Source: Candidatus Omnitrophota bacterium (GTDB taxonomy: Bacteria; Omnitrophota; Gorgyraeia; B26-G9). Taken from it: DNA of 15,380 nucleotides. Positions 7,172-14,517 of this stretch are shown piece by piece. How positions within the stretch are numbered: the stretch's first letter is position 1; the number at the start of each line of letters is the position of its first letter. Position numbers and translations under genes: made by a program. The notes below the pieces were generated by a model. It was not told the DNA's origin. It saw nothing but the letters and a program-made list of their open reading frames with translations, and searched no databases. The stretch is taken from the NCBI GenBank assembly GCA_003645745.1, contig QNCH01000015.1, positions 1-15,380 of the forward strand. Reading direction: 5' to 3'.

Positions 7172-10100
7172 CTATTCATTAAATTTTACAGAAACAATTT
7201 TAGAACACCCGGGTTGAAGCATTGTTACTCCATACATTACATCAGCCATAGCAATAGTCTTTTTGTTATGTGTAATAATAACAAATTGGGAAGTTTTTAA
7301 AAATTCCTGCAAAACACGCACAAAACGGTCAATATTTGCCTCATCTAAAGCAGCATCCATTTCATCAAGCACACAAAAAGGTGTTGGCTTAATTTTAAAG
7401 ATTCCAAATAATAAAGCAATTGCAGTAAGAGTTTTCTCTCCCCCTGAAAGTAAAGAAATGCTTTGCCGTTTTTTACCAGGCATCTTAATCACAATTTCAA
7501 TACCACTTTCTAAAACATCACTACCTTGAGTAAGATAAAGTTCCGCGTCTCCGCCATTAAATAAAAGCTTGTAATATTCCTTGAATGAGACTTTGGCCTT
7601 TTCAAATGTTTCCAGAAAAAGATCTCTCGTAGTTTTATTTATCTTTCTAATTGCCTGCAAGAGAATTTCTTTTGCCTGCACTAAATCCTGTTTTTGAGTG
7701 TTAAGAAAATCTGCCCTTTGCGTTAACTCCTCTTCTTCTTCAACTGCCCCTAAATTTACTGTGCCTATTTTATCTAATTTTTCCCTTAATATTGCAATCT
7801 GCTCCTTTTGTGCCTGCCAGTCGATATCTTCAGGCAATTCCAAATTCAATTCAGGTAAACGCACTTTATATACTTGTTCAATGTTAGTATTTAACGCGTC
7901 AATTTTAAAATTTAATTCCATTTGTTTAAGCTCTAAATCGCGAAGATTATTTTTAAGATTGTCTAATCCATTCTGCTTGTGCCTGATTTCATCCTGATTT
8001 TTCTCAAAATCCAAAGATAGCTTGCTATGCTCAGCGCTGATTGTCTGAAAACTATCCTCATCCTGAGCTTTTGTTTGTTTAATTTCCGCAGTATTTTGCT
8101 TTAAATCGCGTAATTCTGTTTCAAGCACTTTGATTTTTTGAGTTAAATCATCTTTCTGTGTGTTGTATGAATCCTGATTAAACTTTTGCTCTTTAAGGCT
8201 GTTACTAATTAAAGAAAAATTTGTTTGCAAATTTTCCTCTTGTTTATTTAATAAAGAAAATTTTGTTTTCATTTCCGTATTTACCAGTAGAAGCTCTTCC
8301 CTTTGCAAAATTTGCGCATCAACGCGTTCTTTTAAATTTACCAAACCTTGTTCATTTTCAAGAATCTGCTGGGAAATATTTTCTAAACTGGTTTTACTTT
8401 TGGTTTCGTCTATAATCAGATTATTTCTACGCTCGCCGGTTTCTCTAATTTCAGAAATTATATTTAACAATTCTGTGTCAAGTTTTTTTCGCGTCTTCTC
8501 TATGTTCTCTTTTTCAGAATTTTTATTAGCAAGAAGAATCTTGAAATTATGCACCTGTTCAGTTAAAGACAGGAGCTCTGCTTCTATATTTTTTAAACAT
8601 TCTATTTTAAGAGACTGCTGGTGCGCATACGCGGAAATAGTTTTTTCTATTTCCAAACATTCCTGTTGTAATTTTTTAACCTGTGCTTTTTGTGAAATTA
8701 AGCCTAAACCTCGGCCGGCATTAGGCTGGCTAACCATCTCAGAATGAGAATGCACTTCTCCATCAAGCAAAACTATCCTGGCAGAACAACTTAAACTATT
8801 CAAAAAAGACATTACAGTTTTTCTTTTAAACTCAGGACGTTTCACCGCGATGAGAGAATTTATAATACCTTTTTCATCCAATTCAGTGCAAGGATTACCA
8901 GGATCACTCACCCACGTGCCATCTACGATAAATTTATATTTATAGCGCCCAGGACTTAAATGAACACGCTTTTGCCAGAAGCCGGTTTCAGTTAATTGCA
9001 AGCTATGCTGATTAGATACTGTCCAGTTGTTAAAATCACCGGAAATCTCGACACTATTTGCTTTAGGGGCAAAATAAGAAAATAATACTTCCTCTTCTGC
9101 TTCTGGCTTACAATCAACAGCTGATTCAACTGAGAACATCGAACTAGTTATAGGCTGGCGCGCATTTTCTAATAAAAATACATCTTTAAGAATATAATTT
9201 ATCAAGCGCTGATACTTTTGATTGCATTTAATCAAACTGGAAAGAGGACATAATTGTTTATCCGCTTGAAAACTATCTACATCTGCAATTGCGCTTAAAT
9301 CAATAAATTTTATCCGCCCCAGATCATTATCATTGACAAATTTTTTTACCCTTTCGATAACATCACAATCTTCAACCACTACTGCCTGTAAATAATCTGA
9401 AAGCACGCTTTCCACACATACTTCATACCCTGCAGGCACTTCAATAAGATTAACTAAAACATCACATACACCGTTAAATTGATCCGCATAATCAGCCTTT
9501 TTCAACATAAATGTTTTTACCGCATTAGAAAACCCATCGAATGCAATACTTAAGTCTTTGAGCATACAAACCTGAGACTGTTTCGCAGCTAAGCTTTGTC
9601 TGGATTCCTGGAGCTGAGTATCTAAAGACTTTAACTGTCGGCTATATTCTAAATGGTTAACGCGTAAATTTTTTTCCTGCACCTCTTTTTGTGCCAGCTT
9701 TTCCTGTGAAAGCGCTAACTCACCCATTTTTTGCTCTAATAACCCGCTTATTGCTGATGATTCCAGGCTCATTTTATTTTTGTCCTGCTCTAACCTGGTT
9801 AAACGCGAATTCGCGTTTAAAACATTAGCAGATAAAATCGCTTGTTCATTTTTAATTTTAGAATGTTGTTCCAATAAATTTAGCGCGTATAATTTATTCT
9901 GCTTAACACTATCCTGATTTTTTTGTAATTGTTTTTCTATCTCAAAAAAGGCTGCTTGTTTTTCATCTAACAACTGTTTTTTTACAGACTTTTCCTTTTG
10001 AAATACTTCAAGCTCAGCTTGTATCTGCGCGAATTGTGTTTCTAATTCAAGAATCTTAGTTTCTGCATTTTCAGCGCTAATACAAATACTTTTAATCCTC

Positions 10101-11047
10101 TGATTAAATTCTTCAATTCGCTCTTCATTTAAACTTATTGTATGCAAATTTCTCTCAATCTGTGTGCCTGAATTTAACAAAGAACTATTTAACACGTTAT
10201 ATTTCGCTTGTATTTGCTTTAAATCATTTTTTAAATTCTGCGTGCATAAATTAAATCCGCTAACCTCTTTTTCTAAACCTGCTTTCTTATCTTGCCAATC
10301 AACACATTGCTGACGCATTCGCTCTCTGTTTTCAGACATAATCTTATATTCTCTATAAGCATTTCGAGTATCTGCAAGTTTAATCTCTGCAAAATATTTT
10401 TGATAACGCCTCGCTTTACTTACCTGACGCGAAATAGAATTTAACTGACGAGTAACTTCAACAATAATATCATTAAGCCGCAATAAATTATCTTCTGTGG
10501 CTTGTAATTTACGCATTGCTTCAGCTTTTTTTCTGCGGTATTTTGTAATCCCGCTTGCTTCTTCAAAAATAATCCGCCGCTGCTCAGGTTTTGAACTTAA
10601 AATCGCATCAATCCTTCCCTGTCCTAAAATAGAATAAGATTCTGTGCCAATGCCTGTGCCCATTAACAATTCCTGAATATCTTTTAGCCTCACCTGAGTC
10701 TTATTCAACAAATATTCACTTTCACCTGAACGAAAAAGTCTGCGGGTAATTCTAATTTCATCATAATCTATGGGCAAATGCCTTGCTTCATTTGACATAG
10801 TTAGAGAGACTTCCGCGAGATTTAAAGCAGGCAAAGAATCGGTGCCATTAAAAATAACCTCTTCCATTTTTGCGCCGCGTATAGATTTTGCGCTCTGTTC
10901 TCCAAGCACCCATCTTATTGCATCTGAAATATTGCTTTTTCCTGTACCATTAGGCCCGATAATTGCCGTTACTCCTGACTCAAAAAGCAAAGTTGTTTTT
11001 TCCGCAAAAGATTTAAACCCATAAATTTCTAATTTTTTTAAATACAT
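7172..11047 (-). CDS. smc: SMC chromosome-partition ATPase with CBM48-like insert in hinge
   Basis: SMC dimers organise and segregate chromosomes by ATP-driven DNA loop extrusion. The 1291 residues are about 100 longer than usual. In order: head with Walker A GPNGTGKSN (31-39) and SYSILGQGRID (137-147); coiled coil to about 500; hinge N-half about 505-630; inserted AMPK-type glycogen-binding module about 655-736; hinge C-half about 742-785 (ARIVLLDGEV... GLGLISQK); returning coiled coil; IGTVNLGAVEEEEEL (1094-1108); ABC signature LLSGGEK (1199-1205); and Walker B FCVLDEMDAALDEAN (1224-1238). The usual PGG...TGG glycines of the hinge are replaced (HSHSEMVSQ). The ORF is uninterrupted. The ATG is 2 bp past the DUF4139 stop, which suggests translational coupling; only a weak CAGG lies upstream. 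Identity is secure; the role of the insert is unknown. Confidence 0.98.
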   Translation of the reverse strand: MYLKKLEIYGFKSFAEKTTLLFESGVTAIIGPNGTGKSNISDAIRWVLGEQSAKSIRGAKMEEVIFNGTDSLPALNLAEVSLTMSNEARHLPIDYDEIRITRRLFRSGESEYLLNKTQVRLKDIQELLMGTGIGTESYSILGQGRIDAILSSKPEQRRIIFEEASGITKYRRKKAEAMRKLQATEDNLLRLNDIIVEVTRQLNSISRQVSKARRYQKYFAEIKLADTRNAYREYKIMSENRERMRQQCVDWQDKKAGLEKEVSGFNLCTQNLKNDLKQIQAKYNVLNSSLLNSGTQIERNLHTISLNEERIEEFNQRIKSICISAENAETKILELETQFAQIQAELEVFQKEKSVKKQLLDEKQAAFFEIEKQLQKNQDSVKQNKLYALNLLEQHSKIKNEQAILSANVLNANSRLTRLEQDKNKMSLESSAISGLLEQKMGELALSQEKLAQKEVQEKNLRVNHLEYSRQLKSLDTQLQESRQSLAAKQSQVCMLKDLSIAFDGFSNAVKTFMLKKADYADQFNGVCDVLVNLIEVPAGYEVCVESVLSDYLQAVVVEDCDVIERVKKFVNDNDLGRIKFIDLSAIADVDSFQADKQLCPLSSLIKCNQKYQRLINYILKDVFLLENARQPITSSMFSVESAVDCKPEAEEEVLFSYFAPKANSVEISGDFNNWTVSNQHSLQLTETGFWQKRVHLSPGRYKYKFIVDGTWVSDPGNPCTELDEKGIINSLIAVKRPEFKRKTVMSFLNSLSCSARIVLLDGEVHSHSEMVSQPNAGRGLGLISQKAQVKKLQQECLEIEKTISAYAHQQSLKIECLKNIEAELLSLTEQVHNFKILLANKNSEKENIEKTRKKLDTELLNIISEIRETGERRNNLIIDETKSKTSLENISQQILENEQGLVNLKERVDAQILQREELLLVNTEMKTKFSLLNKQEENLQTNFSLISNSLKEQKFNQDSYNTQKDDLTQKIKVLETELRDLKQNTAEIKQTKAQDEDSFQTISAEHSKLSLDFEKNQDEIRHKQNGLDNLKNNLRDLELKQMELNFKIDALNTNIEQVYKVRLPELNLELPEDIDWQAQKEQIAILREKLDKIGTVNLGAVEEEEELTQRADFLNTQKQDLVQAKEILLQAIRKINKTTRDLFLETFEKAKVSFKEYYKLLFNGGDAELYLTQGSDVLESGIEIVIKMPGKKRQSISLLSGGEKTLTAIALLFGIFKIKPTPFCVLDEMDAALDEANIDRFVRVLQEFLKTSQFVIITHNKKTIAMADVMYGVTMLQPGCSKIVSVKFNE
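8840..9085 (-). other. CBM48 / AMPK-beta-like glycogen-binding domain inside SMC
   Basis: Residues 655-736 of SMC read FSYFAPKANSVEISGDFNNW, then TGFWQKRVHLSPGRYKYKF, IVDGTWVSDP and GIINSLIAVK. This follows the glycogen-binding domain of AMPK beta subunits and CBM48 modules strand by strand. The residues known in AMPK beta to contact glucan all have counterparts: W675 (FNNW), K705 (YKYKF), W712 (DGTW) and N730 (IINS). An acidic linker (EAEEE, about 649-653) precedes it and a basic one (RPEFKRK) follows. It lies between LLENAR and the ARIVLLDGEV strand of the hinge. Confidence 0.9.
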
Positions 11048-11049
11048 AA

Positions 11050-12486
11050 TTAATAGAACCTGATTTTAATCTGATAATCAACCGTCTGTGTCTCATTTGC
11101 CTTTAAATCCAAAACAAATTTAATTGTATGCGCTTCAATCTTCTCATAAGAATGAGAGCTTTTGAGTATAACCCAATCTCCAGGTATTGGTTCAATTACT
11201 TCCACTGCAACCGGCCTGTCTTTATGGTTTGAAACAGTTATTTGCCATTTTTGTTCTGTATCAAAACGCTGTGCTGCATTTTTAGAAAGAATTTTATAAT
11301 CAACCTGTTTTCTTTTGCCTAAAATATCAAAAGCATTACCCATCTTTATTTTAATCTTTTCATCCTTAGGAGTATGATCAATTTTGTCTTCTCCAATAAA
11401 CTGCAAACTTCCCTGGCTATCCTCTTTATATGCACGGATAATGCCTGCAGGCAAAGGAATTCCAAGATTATTTTCTTTTTTATTTTCAATTTCTAAAAAC
11501 ACACCAATCTTTTTATCTGAGCGCATCCGCCCTGTACTCCGGCTGCGAAAATAATAATTCGCTCCATAATAAATCAATCTTTCTTTAACCGGAATATTTA
11601 CTGCTTGCAAAAGTTCAATTTGCTTGGACTGATTATTTTTTATAGTTGATGCGCGGTCTAAAGTATATAAATGGTATTCAAAAAATGATTCTTCCTTGAA
11701 ATGCGATTTGTCAGGTTCTTCTCCAAAAGAAACAGTCCTTAACACTTCTATTTGAGGCGGCACTATACGATTTACTTCCCCTGCCACAAGTTTTATTTTT
11801 GCGTTTTTATATGCTGTGCCACTGCGGTTATTAAGTGTTACCCAGCCGGTTAATTCTGCTAATTTATTATCCTGATTGATCACTGCGATGTAATCTGATT
11901 TCCAGTTTATGCCGCTGGTTAAATAGCTTACTTCAATGTCCTGCGCTTTAGGGTTGCGGTTGTCTAAAAGCCACAAAAGAGTAGGCACTGCAATTAAATT
12001 TTCCGGCACTTCAGGCAATACTACTTTTCCTATATGATTAAGATAAATTTCATTATTAATTTTATAAACCGGCCCGTCATTGTTACTTAAAAGATACGCA
12101 TCAAATATTTCTTCTGTGCCTGTATAATAATTTTTATCAATAAGCTTTACTTTTTTACCCACATATTTATCTAAAAGCTTTTTGCTGGTTAATAAATCAT
12201 ATTCATAATTTTGTTCTAAAACTATAAGTTTAGCAGGTGTGGTTAATGATTTAATATGCACAGTAACCGGATTAATCTGGCTGGCAACATCCATAAACTT
12301 CATTTCATGTATGCCTTTGTCCATTTTTACTTTACGCGTATCTTTTACCAGCCCCAAATTATTATTGTATACAGTAACTGCAATACTTTTTTGATCCTCT
12401 CCAGAGCTTTCAAATTGAAAGGCAAATGCATTCGCATAAACAAAAGTTATTCCAATTAACACAAAAACAGCTAATATTTTACGCAT
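11050..12486 (-). CDS. Secreted DUF4139 domain protein
   Basis: The protein has 478 residues with a signal peptide (MRKILAVFVLIGITFVYA, cut about residue 20-22), so it is exported. The body is the DUF4139 type: VTVYNNNLGLVKDTRKVKM at the start, then VSYLTSGINWKSDYIAVI (about 187-204), LTGWVTLNNRSGTAYKNAKI and KLVAGEVNR. A beta-rich C-terminus ends in DYQIKIRFY. The biochemical function of the family is unknown. A ribosome site, GAAGG, lies about 7 bases before the ATG. The stop is 2 bp from the smc ATG, so this gene heads the smc-mutL block. Two possible promoters lie upstream, one supplied by a family A element. No link between its function and chromosome maintenance is evident. Confidence 0.92.
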   Translation of the reverse strand: MRKILAVFVLIGITFVYANAFAFQFESSGEDQKSIAVTVYNNNLGLVKDTRKVKMDKGIHEMKFMDVASQINPVTVHIKSLTTPAKLIVLEQNYEYDLLTSKKLLDKYVGKKVKLIDKNYYTGTEEIFDAYLLSNNDGPVYKINNEIYLNHIGKVVLPEVPENLIAVPTLLWLLDNRNPKAQDIEVSYLTSGINWKSDYIAVINQDNKLAELTGWVTLNNRSGTAYKNAKIKLVAGEVNRIVPPQIEVLRTVSFGEEPDKSHFKEESFFEYHLYTLDRASTIKNNQSKQIELLQAVNIPVKERLIYYGANYYFRSRSTGRMRSDKKIGVFLEIENKKENNLGIPLPAGIIRAYKEDSQGSLQFIGEDKIDHTPKDEKIKIKMGNAFDILGKRKQVDYKILSKNAAQRFDTEQKWQITVSNHKDRPVAVEVIEPIPGDWVILKSSHSYEKIEAHTIKFVLDLKANETQTVDYQIKIRFY

Positions 12487-12508
12487 TTTTTACCTTCGCA
12501 TATCTTGG

Positions 12509-12535
12509 GTTATACAAAAACACTTTCGTAATCAA
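12509..12535 (-). promoter_or_regulatory. Possible promoter of the DUF4139-smc block
   Basis: TTGATT (12530-12535) and TATAAC (12509-12514) are separated by a short 15-bp spacer on the minus strand, 22 bases before the ATG. The spacer is sub-optimal, so this competes with the element-borne promoter at 12555-12582. Confidence 0.35.
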
Positions 12536-12554
12536 GACATCATACTACTTTTTC

Positions 12555-12582
12555 ATTATACTCAAACGTAATTGGTTTGTAA
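12555..12582 (-). promoter_or_regulatory. Element-end promoter facing the DUF4139-smc block
   Basis: The outward end of the family A element gives TTACAA (12577-12582), a 16-bp spacer, and TATA. The flanking AT completes a perfect TATAAT (12555-12560). The predicted start is about 60 bases before the DUF4139 ATG. The same arrangement exists upstream of etfB. Confidence 0.5.
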
Positions 12583-12737
12583 TTTTATGACGTCCCCCTG
12601 CACCGCATCTTGAAACGTTCTTCAATCGCCAAACCTCAACGCAGCGAGCTGCGCCTGCGATTTGACTCAATCAGAACGTTCCAATCTAGGGCACAGGGAA
12701 ACGCCTAAATTTTACAAACCAATTGCGTTTGAGTATA
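12557..12737. repeat. Family A MITE-like element, 181 bp (longest copy)
   Basis: This has the same ends as 4671-4790 but in opposite orientation. It contains about 61 extra internal bases bounded by direct AACGTTC repeats (GAAACGTTC...CAGAACGTTCC). The other copy has a single AACGTTC, as expected if recombination between the repeats deleted the middle. It carries no ORF or transposase. The centre contains a GCAGCGAGCTGC palindrome. Confidence 0.8.
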
Positions 12738-12754
12738 GCATTAGTCAGTTGTAA

Positions 12755-12875
12755 ATATAGATTCCCGCTAAAAGCTTGCGGAAATGACATTGCAAGGCAT
12801 CCTATTGGCACTCCCACTCCATTTGTCATCTCCCTTTTTTTGTCATTCCCGCAAGCTTTTAGCGGGAATCTATAT
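12755..12875. repeat. Family B hairpin element abutting the etfA stop
   Basis: The 35-base arms 12755-12789 and 12841-12875 (ATATAGATTCCCGCTAAAAG... and its inverse) differ at one position. The loop is 51 bases. It begins at the base next to the etfA TGA (12876-12878), so the etfA message would end in a large stem, a likely terminator or 3'-end stabiliser. The last etfA residues (KSQKSPKGLS) are unlike a normal EtfA tail and may come from the insertion. Confidence 0.75.
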
Positions 12876-14081
12876 TCAGGATAAGCCCTTCGGACTTTTT
12901 TGTGATTTAAATTTTTTAATTAAAATTGGAATTATTTCAAATAGGTCAGAAACTATGCCGTAAGTTGCTGCTTTAAAAATCGGCGCGTCTGGATCTTTAT
13001 TAATTGCCACAATAATATCAGCAGACTGCATACCCACTAAATGCTGAATCTGTCCTGAGATTCCGCAGGCAAAATAAATTTTAGGGCACACAGTTTTGCC
13101 AGTCTGGCCAACCTGATGTGAATATGGAATCCAGCCGCTATCCACAACCGCACGCGAAGCTCCAAGCGCACCGCCAACCGCTTTAGCAAAATCCGCGATT
13201 AACTGCAAATTTTCTTTTCCTCCAATGCCTCTGCCCGCGGAAACAATAATATCCGCTTCTGCTAAATTTACAGTTTCCTCTATTTCCTCAATAATATCTA
13301 TTGACTTTGTAATACTTTTGAGGCAAAACTCCCGCGCATCAATTTCAATTATTTTGCCATTATGTTTTAAATTTATTTCCGCTTCAGCCATAACTTTGTG
13401 CCTGACTGTAGCCATTTGCGGCCTGCGATGAGGGCAAATAATTGTAGCCATAATATTACCGCCAAATGCCGGCCTTGTCTGTAATAAATTACCAGTTTCC
13501 TGATCAATATCCAAACCTGTGCAATCAGCAGTAAGCCCTGTTTTTAATTTTACCGCAACCCTGGGAATCAAGGAGCGCCCAATAACTGTTGCTCCGGTTA
13601 AAACAATTTCAGGTTTATATCGTTCAATAAGTTTAGTTAAAATATCAGCATAAGGTTCATCTGTATAATTTTCAAGGGTTTTATCACAAACAAGATAAAC
13701 TTTATCCGCGCCGCGTTTAATTAGTTCTTCAGCCTGAGATTTAATCGCATTGCCAATTAAAACAGCGCATAACTTTTGTCTTCTTTTCCTCGCCAGTTTC
13801 CTGCCCTCACCTAAAAGCTCATAAACTACAGGCTGGATGTTACTTTTTTTCTGCTCTGCAAAAACCCATACATCCTGATATTCAGCTTCATTAATAACAA
13901 CTGCTGTATGCTTTCTCAAAATAATTGCTTCAAACTTACAGCTTTGTATACAAGCACCGCATTGCACACAACTGTCTTTAATGACTGCGACAGTGTCAAT
14001 TATCTCAATTGCGCCAAAAGGACACGCCTTAAGACATGTGCCACAACCCACACATTTTTCTTGAATTACTTCAATTGCCAT
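12876..14081 (-). CDS. etfA: Electron transfer flavoprotein alpha subunit, ferredoxin-fused
   Basis: EtfA carries FAD and, with EtfB, passes electrons between acyl-CoA-type dehydrogenases and other carriers. The 401 residues open with two [4Fe-4S] motifs: CVGCGTCLKACP (C10, 13, 16, 20) and CVQCGACIQSC (C38, 41, 44, 48). The nucleotide-binding fold follows (DVWVFAEQKK..., about 70-250), then the FAD domain with VSAGRGIGG, GQTGKTVCPKIYFACGISG-IQH and AINKDPDAPIF. Such fused EtfA proteins are known from electron-bifurcating complexes, for example the caffeyl-CoA reductase and lactate dehydrogenase Etfs of acetogens. A similar role is inferred here; no dehydrogenase partner is in the window. An AAGGA lies about 11 bases before the ATG. 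The distance to etfB, 436 bp, is unusual. Confidence 0.96.
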   Translation of the reverse strand: MAIEVIQEKCVGCGTCLKACPFGAIEIIDTVAVIKDSCVQCGACIQSCKFEAIILRKHTAVVINEAEYQDVWVFAEQKKSNIQPVVYELLGEGRKLARKRRQKLCAVLIGNAIKSQAEELIKRGADKVYLVCDKTLENYTDEPYADILTKLIERYKPEIVLTGATVIGRSLIPRVAVKLKTGLTADCTGLDIDQETGNLLQTRPAFGGNIMATIICPHRRPQMATVRHKVMAEAEINLKHNGKIIEIDAREFCLKSITKSIDIIEEIEETVNLAEADIIVSAGRGIGGKENLQLIADFAKAVGGALGASRAVVDSGWIPYSHQVGQTGKTVCPKIYFACGISGQIQHLVGMQSADIIVAINKDPDAPIFKAATYGIVSDLFEIIPILIKKFKSQKSPKGLS

Positions 14082-14140
14082 AAATATATAATTCCTTAGG
14101 ACTTTTGATCAAAATCTAATCATTCCACACAATAAATTAG

Positions 14141-14205
14141 ATTCCCTGCAAGCAGGACAATGCCCGCTAAAAAATTGCGGACGTCTGTCCTGCGATGCAG
14201 GGAAT
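14141..14205. repeat. Family B-related nested hairpin in the etfA leader
   Basis: ATTCCCTGCA pairs with TGCAGGGAAT (14141-14150/14196-14205). Inside it GCAGGACA pairs with TGTCCTGC (14152-14159/14186-14193), and at the core CCGC pairs with GCGG. The middle CCCGCTAAAAAATTGCGGAC with GTCTGTCCTGC matches the 4528 copy. It lies 59 bases upstream of the etfA ATG and would fold in an etfB-etfA transcript. Confidence 0.7.
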
Positions 14206-14517
14206 GACAAAAATCTTTTTTTTATAACCATTTGTAACTAAATAAGTTAAAAGAAGCCATCAGTTAACGTTAATTTACAATTTGAAATGAATGATTAAAT
14301 TTCTTAATTTTAATTAAAAATTAAACCATTTTAAATTCAATTCAAATTTTCCCCTTATTTCGCAATACTCACCAGAGGTTTCACCACGCTCACAAGGTTA
14401 CAGAGTTACAACCTAACGCAACTTACTTTTGTAACACTTTGCAACTAAACAACTTAAAAAGGAAATTCCTGATATATCAAGTTAGAAAAGCTCATCAGTC
14501 ACAAAGCGGAAATAACA
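14206..14517. other. AT-rich spacer between etfB and etfA with direct repeat
   Basis: I see no gene here; all frames contain frequent stops. TTTGTAACTAAATAAGTTAA (14231-14250) recurs as TTTGCAACTAAACAACTTAA (14438-14457), with 19 of 22 bases matching over the full repeat. Each copy is followed by an AGC-CATCAGT motif. TGATATATCA (14470-14479) is a perfect palindrome. The interior (14370-14420) is richer in G+C and resembles neither flank. Confidence 0.5.

Noticed and set aside
7263..7529. Plus-strand open frames across smc, mutL and other genes
   Set aside because: They are antisense shadows of strongly conserved minus-strand proteins with no family resemblance or ribosome sites of their own.
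8840..9085. The CBM48-like segment as an assembly join or a separate gene
   Set aside because: The reading frame is continuous, both hinge halves and the returning coiled coil follow in order, and local base composition does not change.
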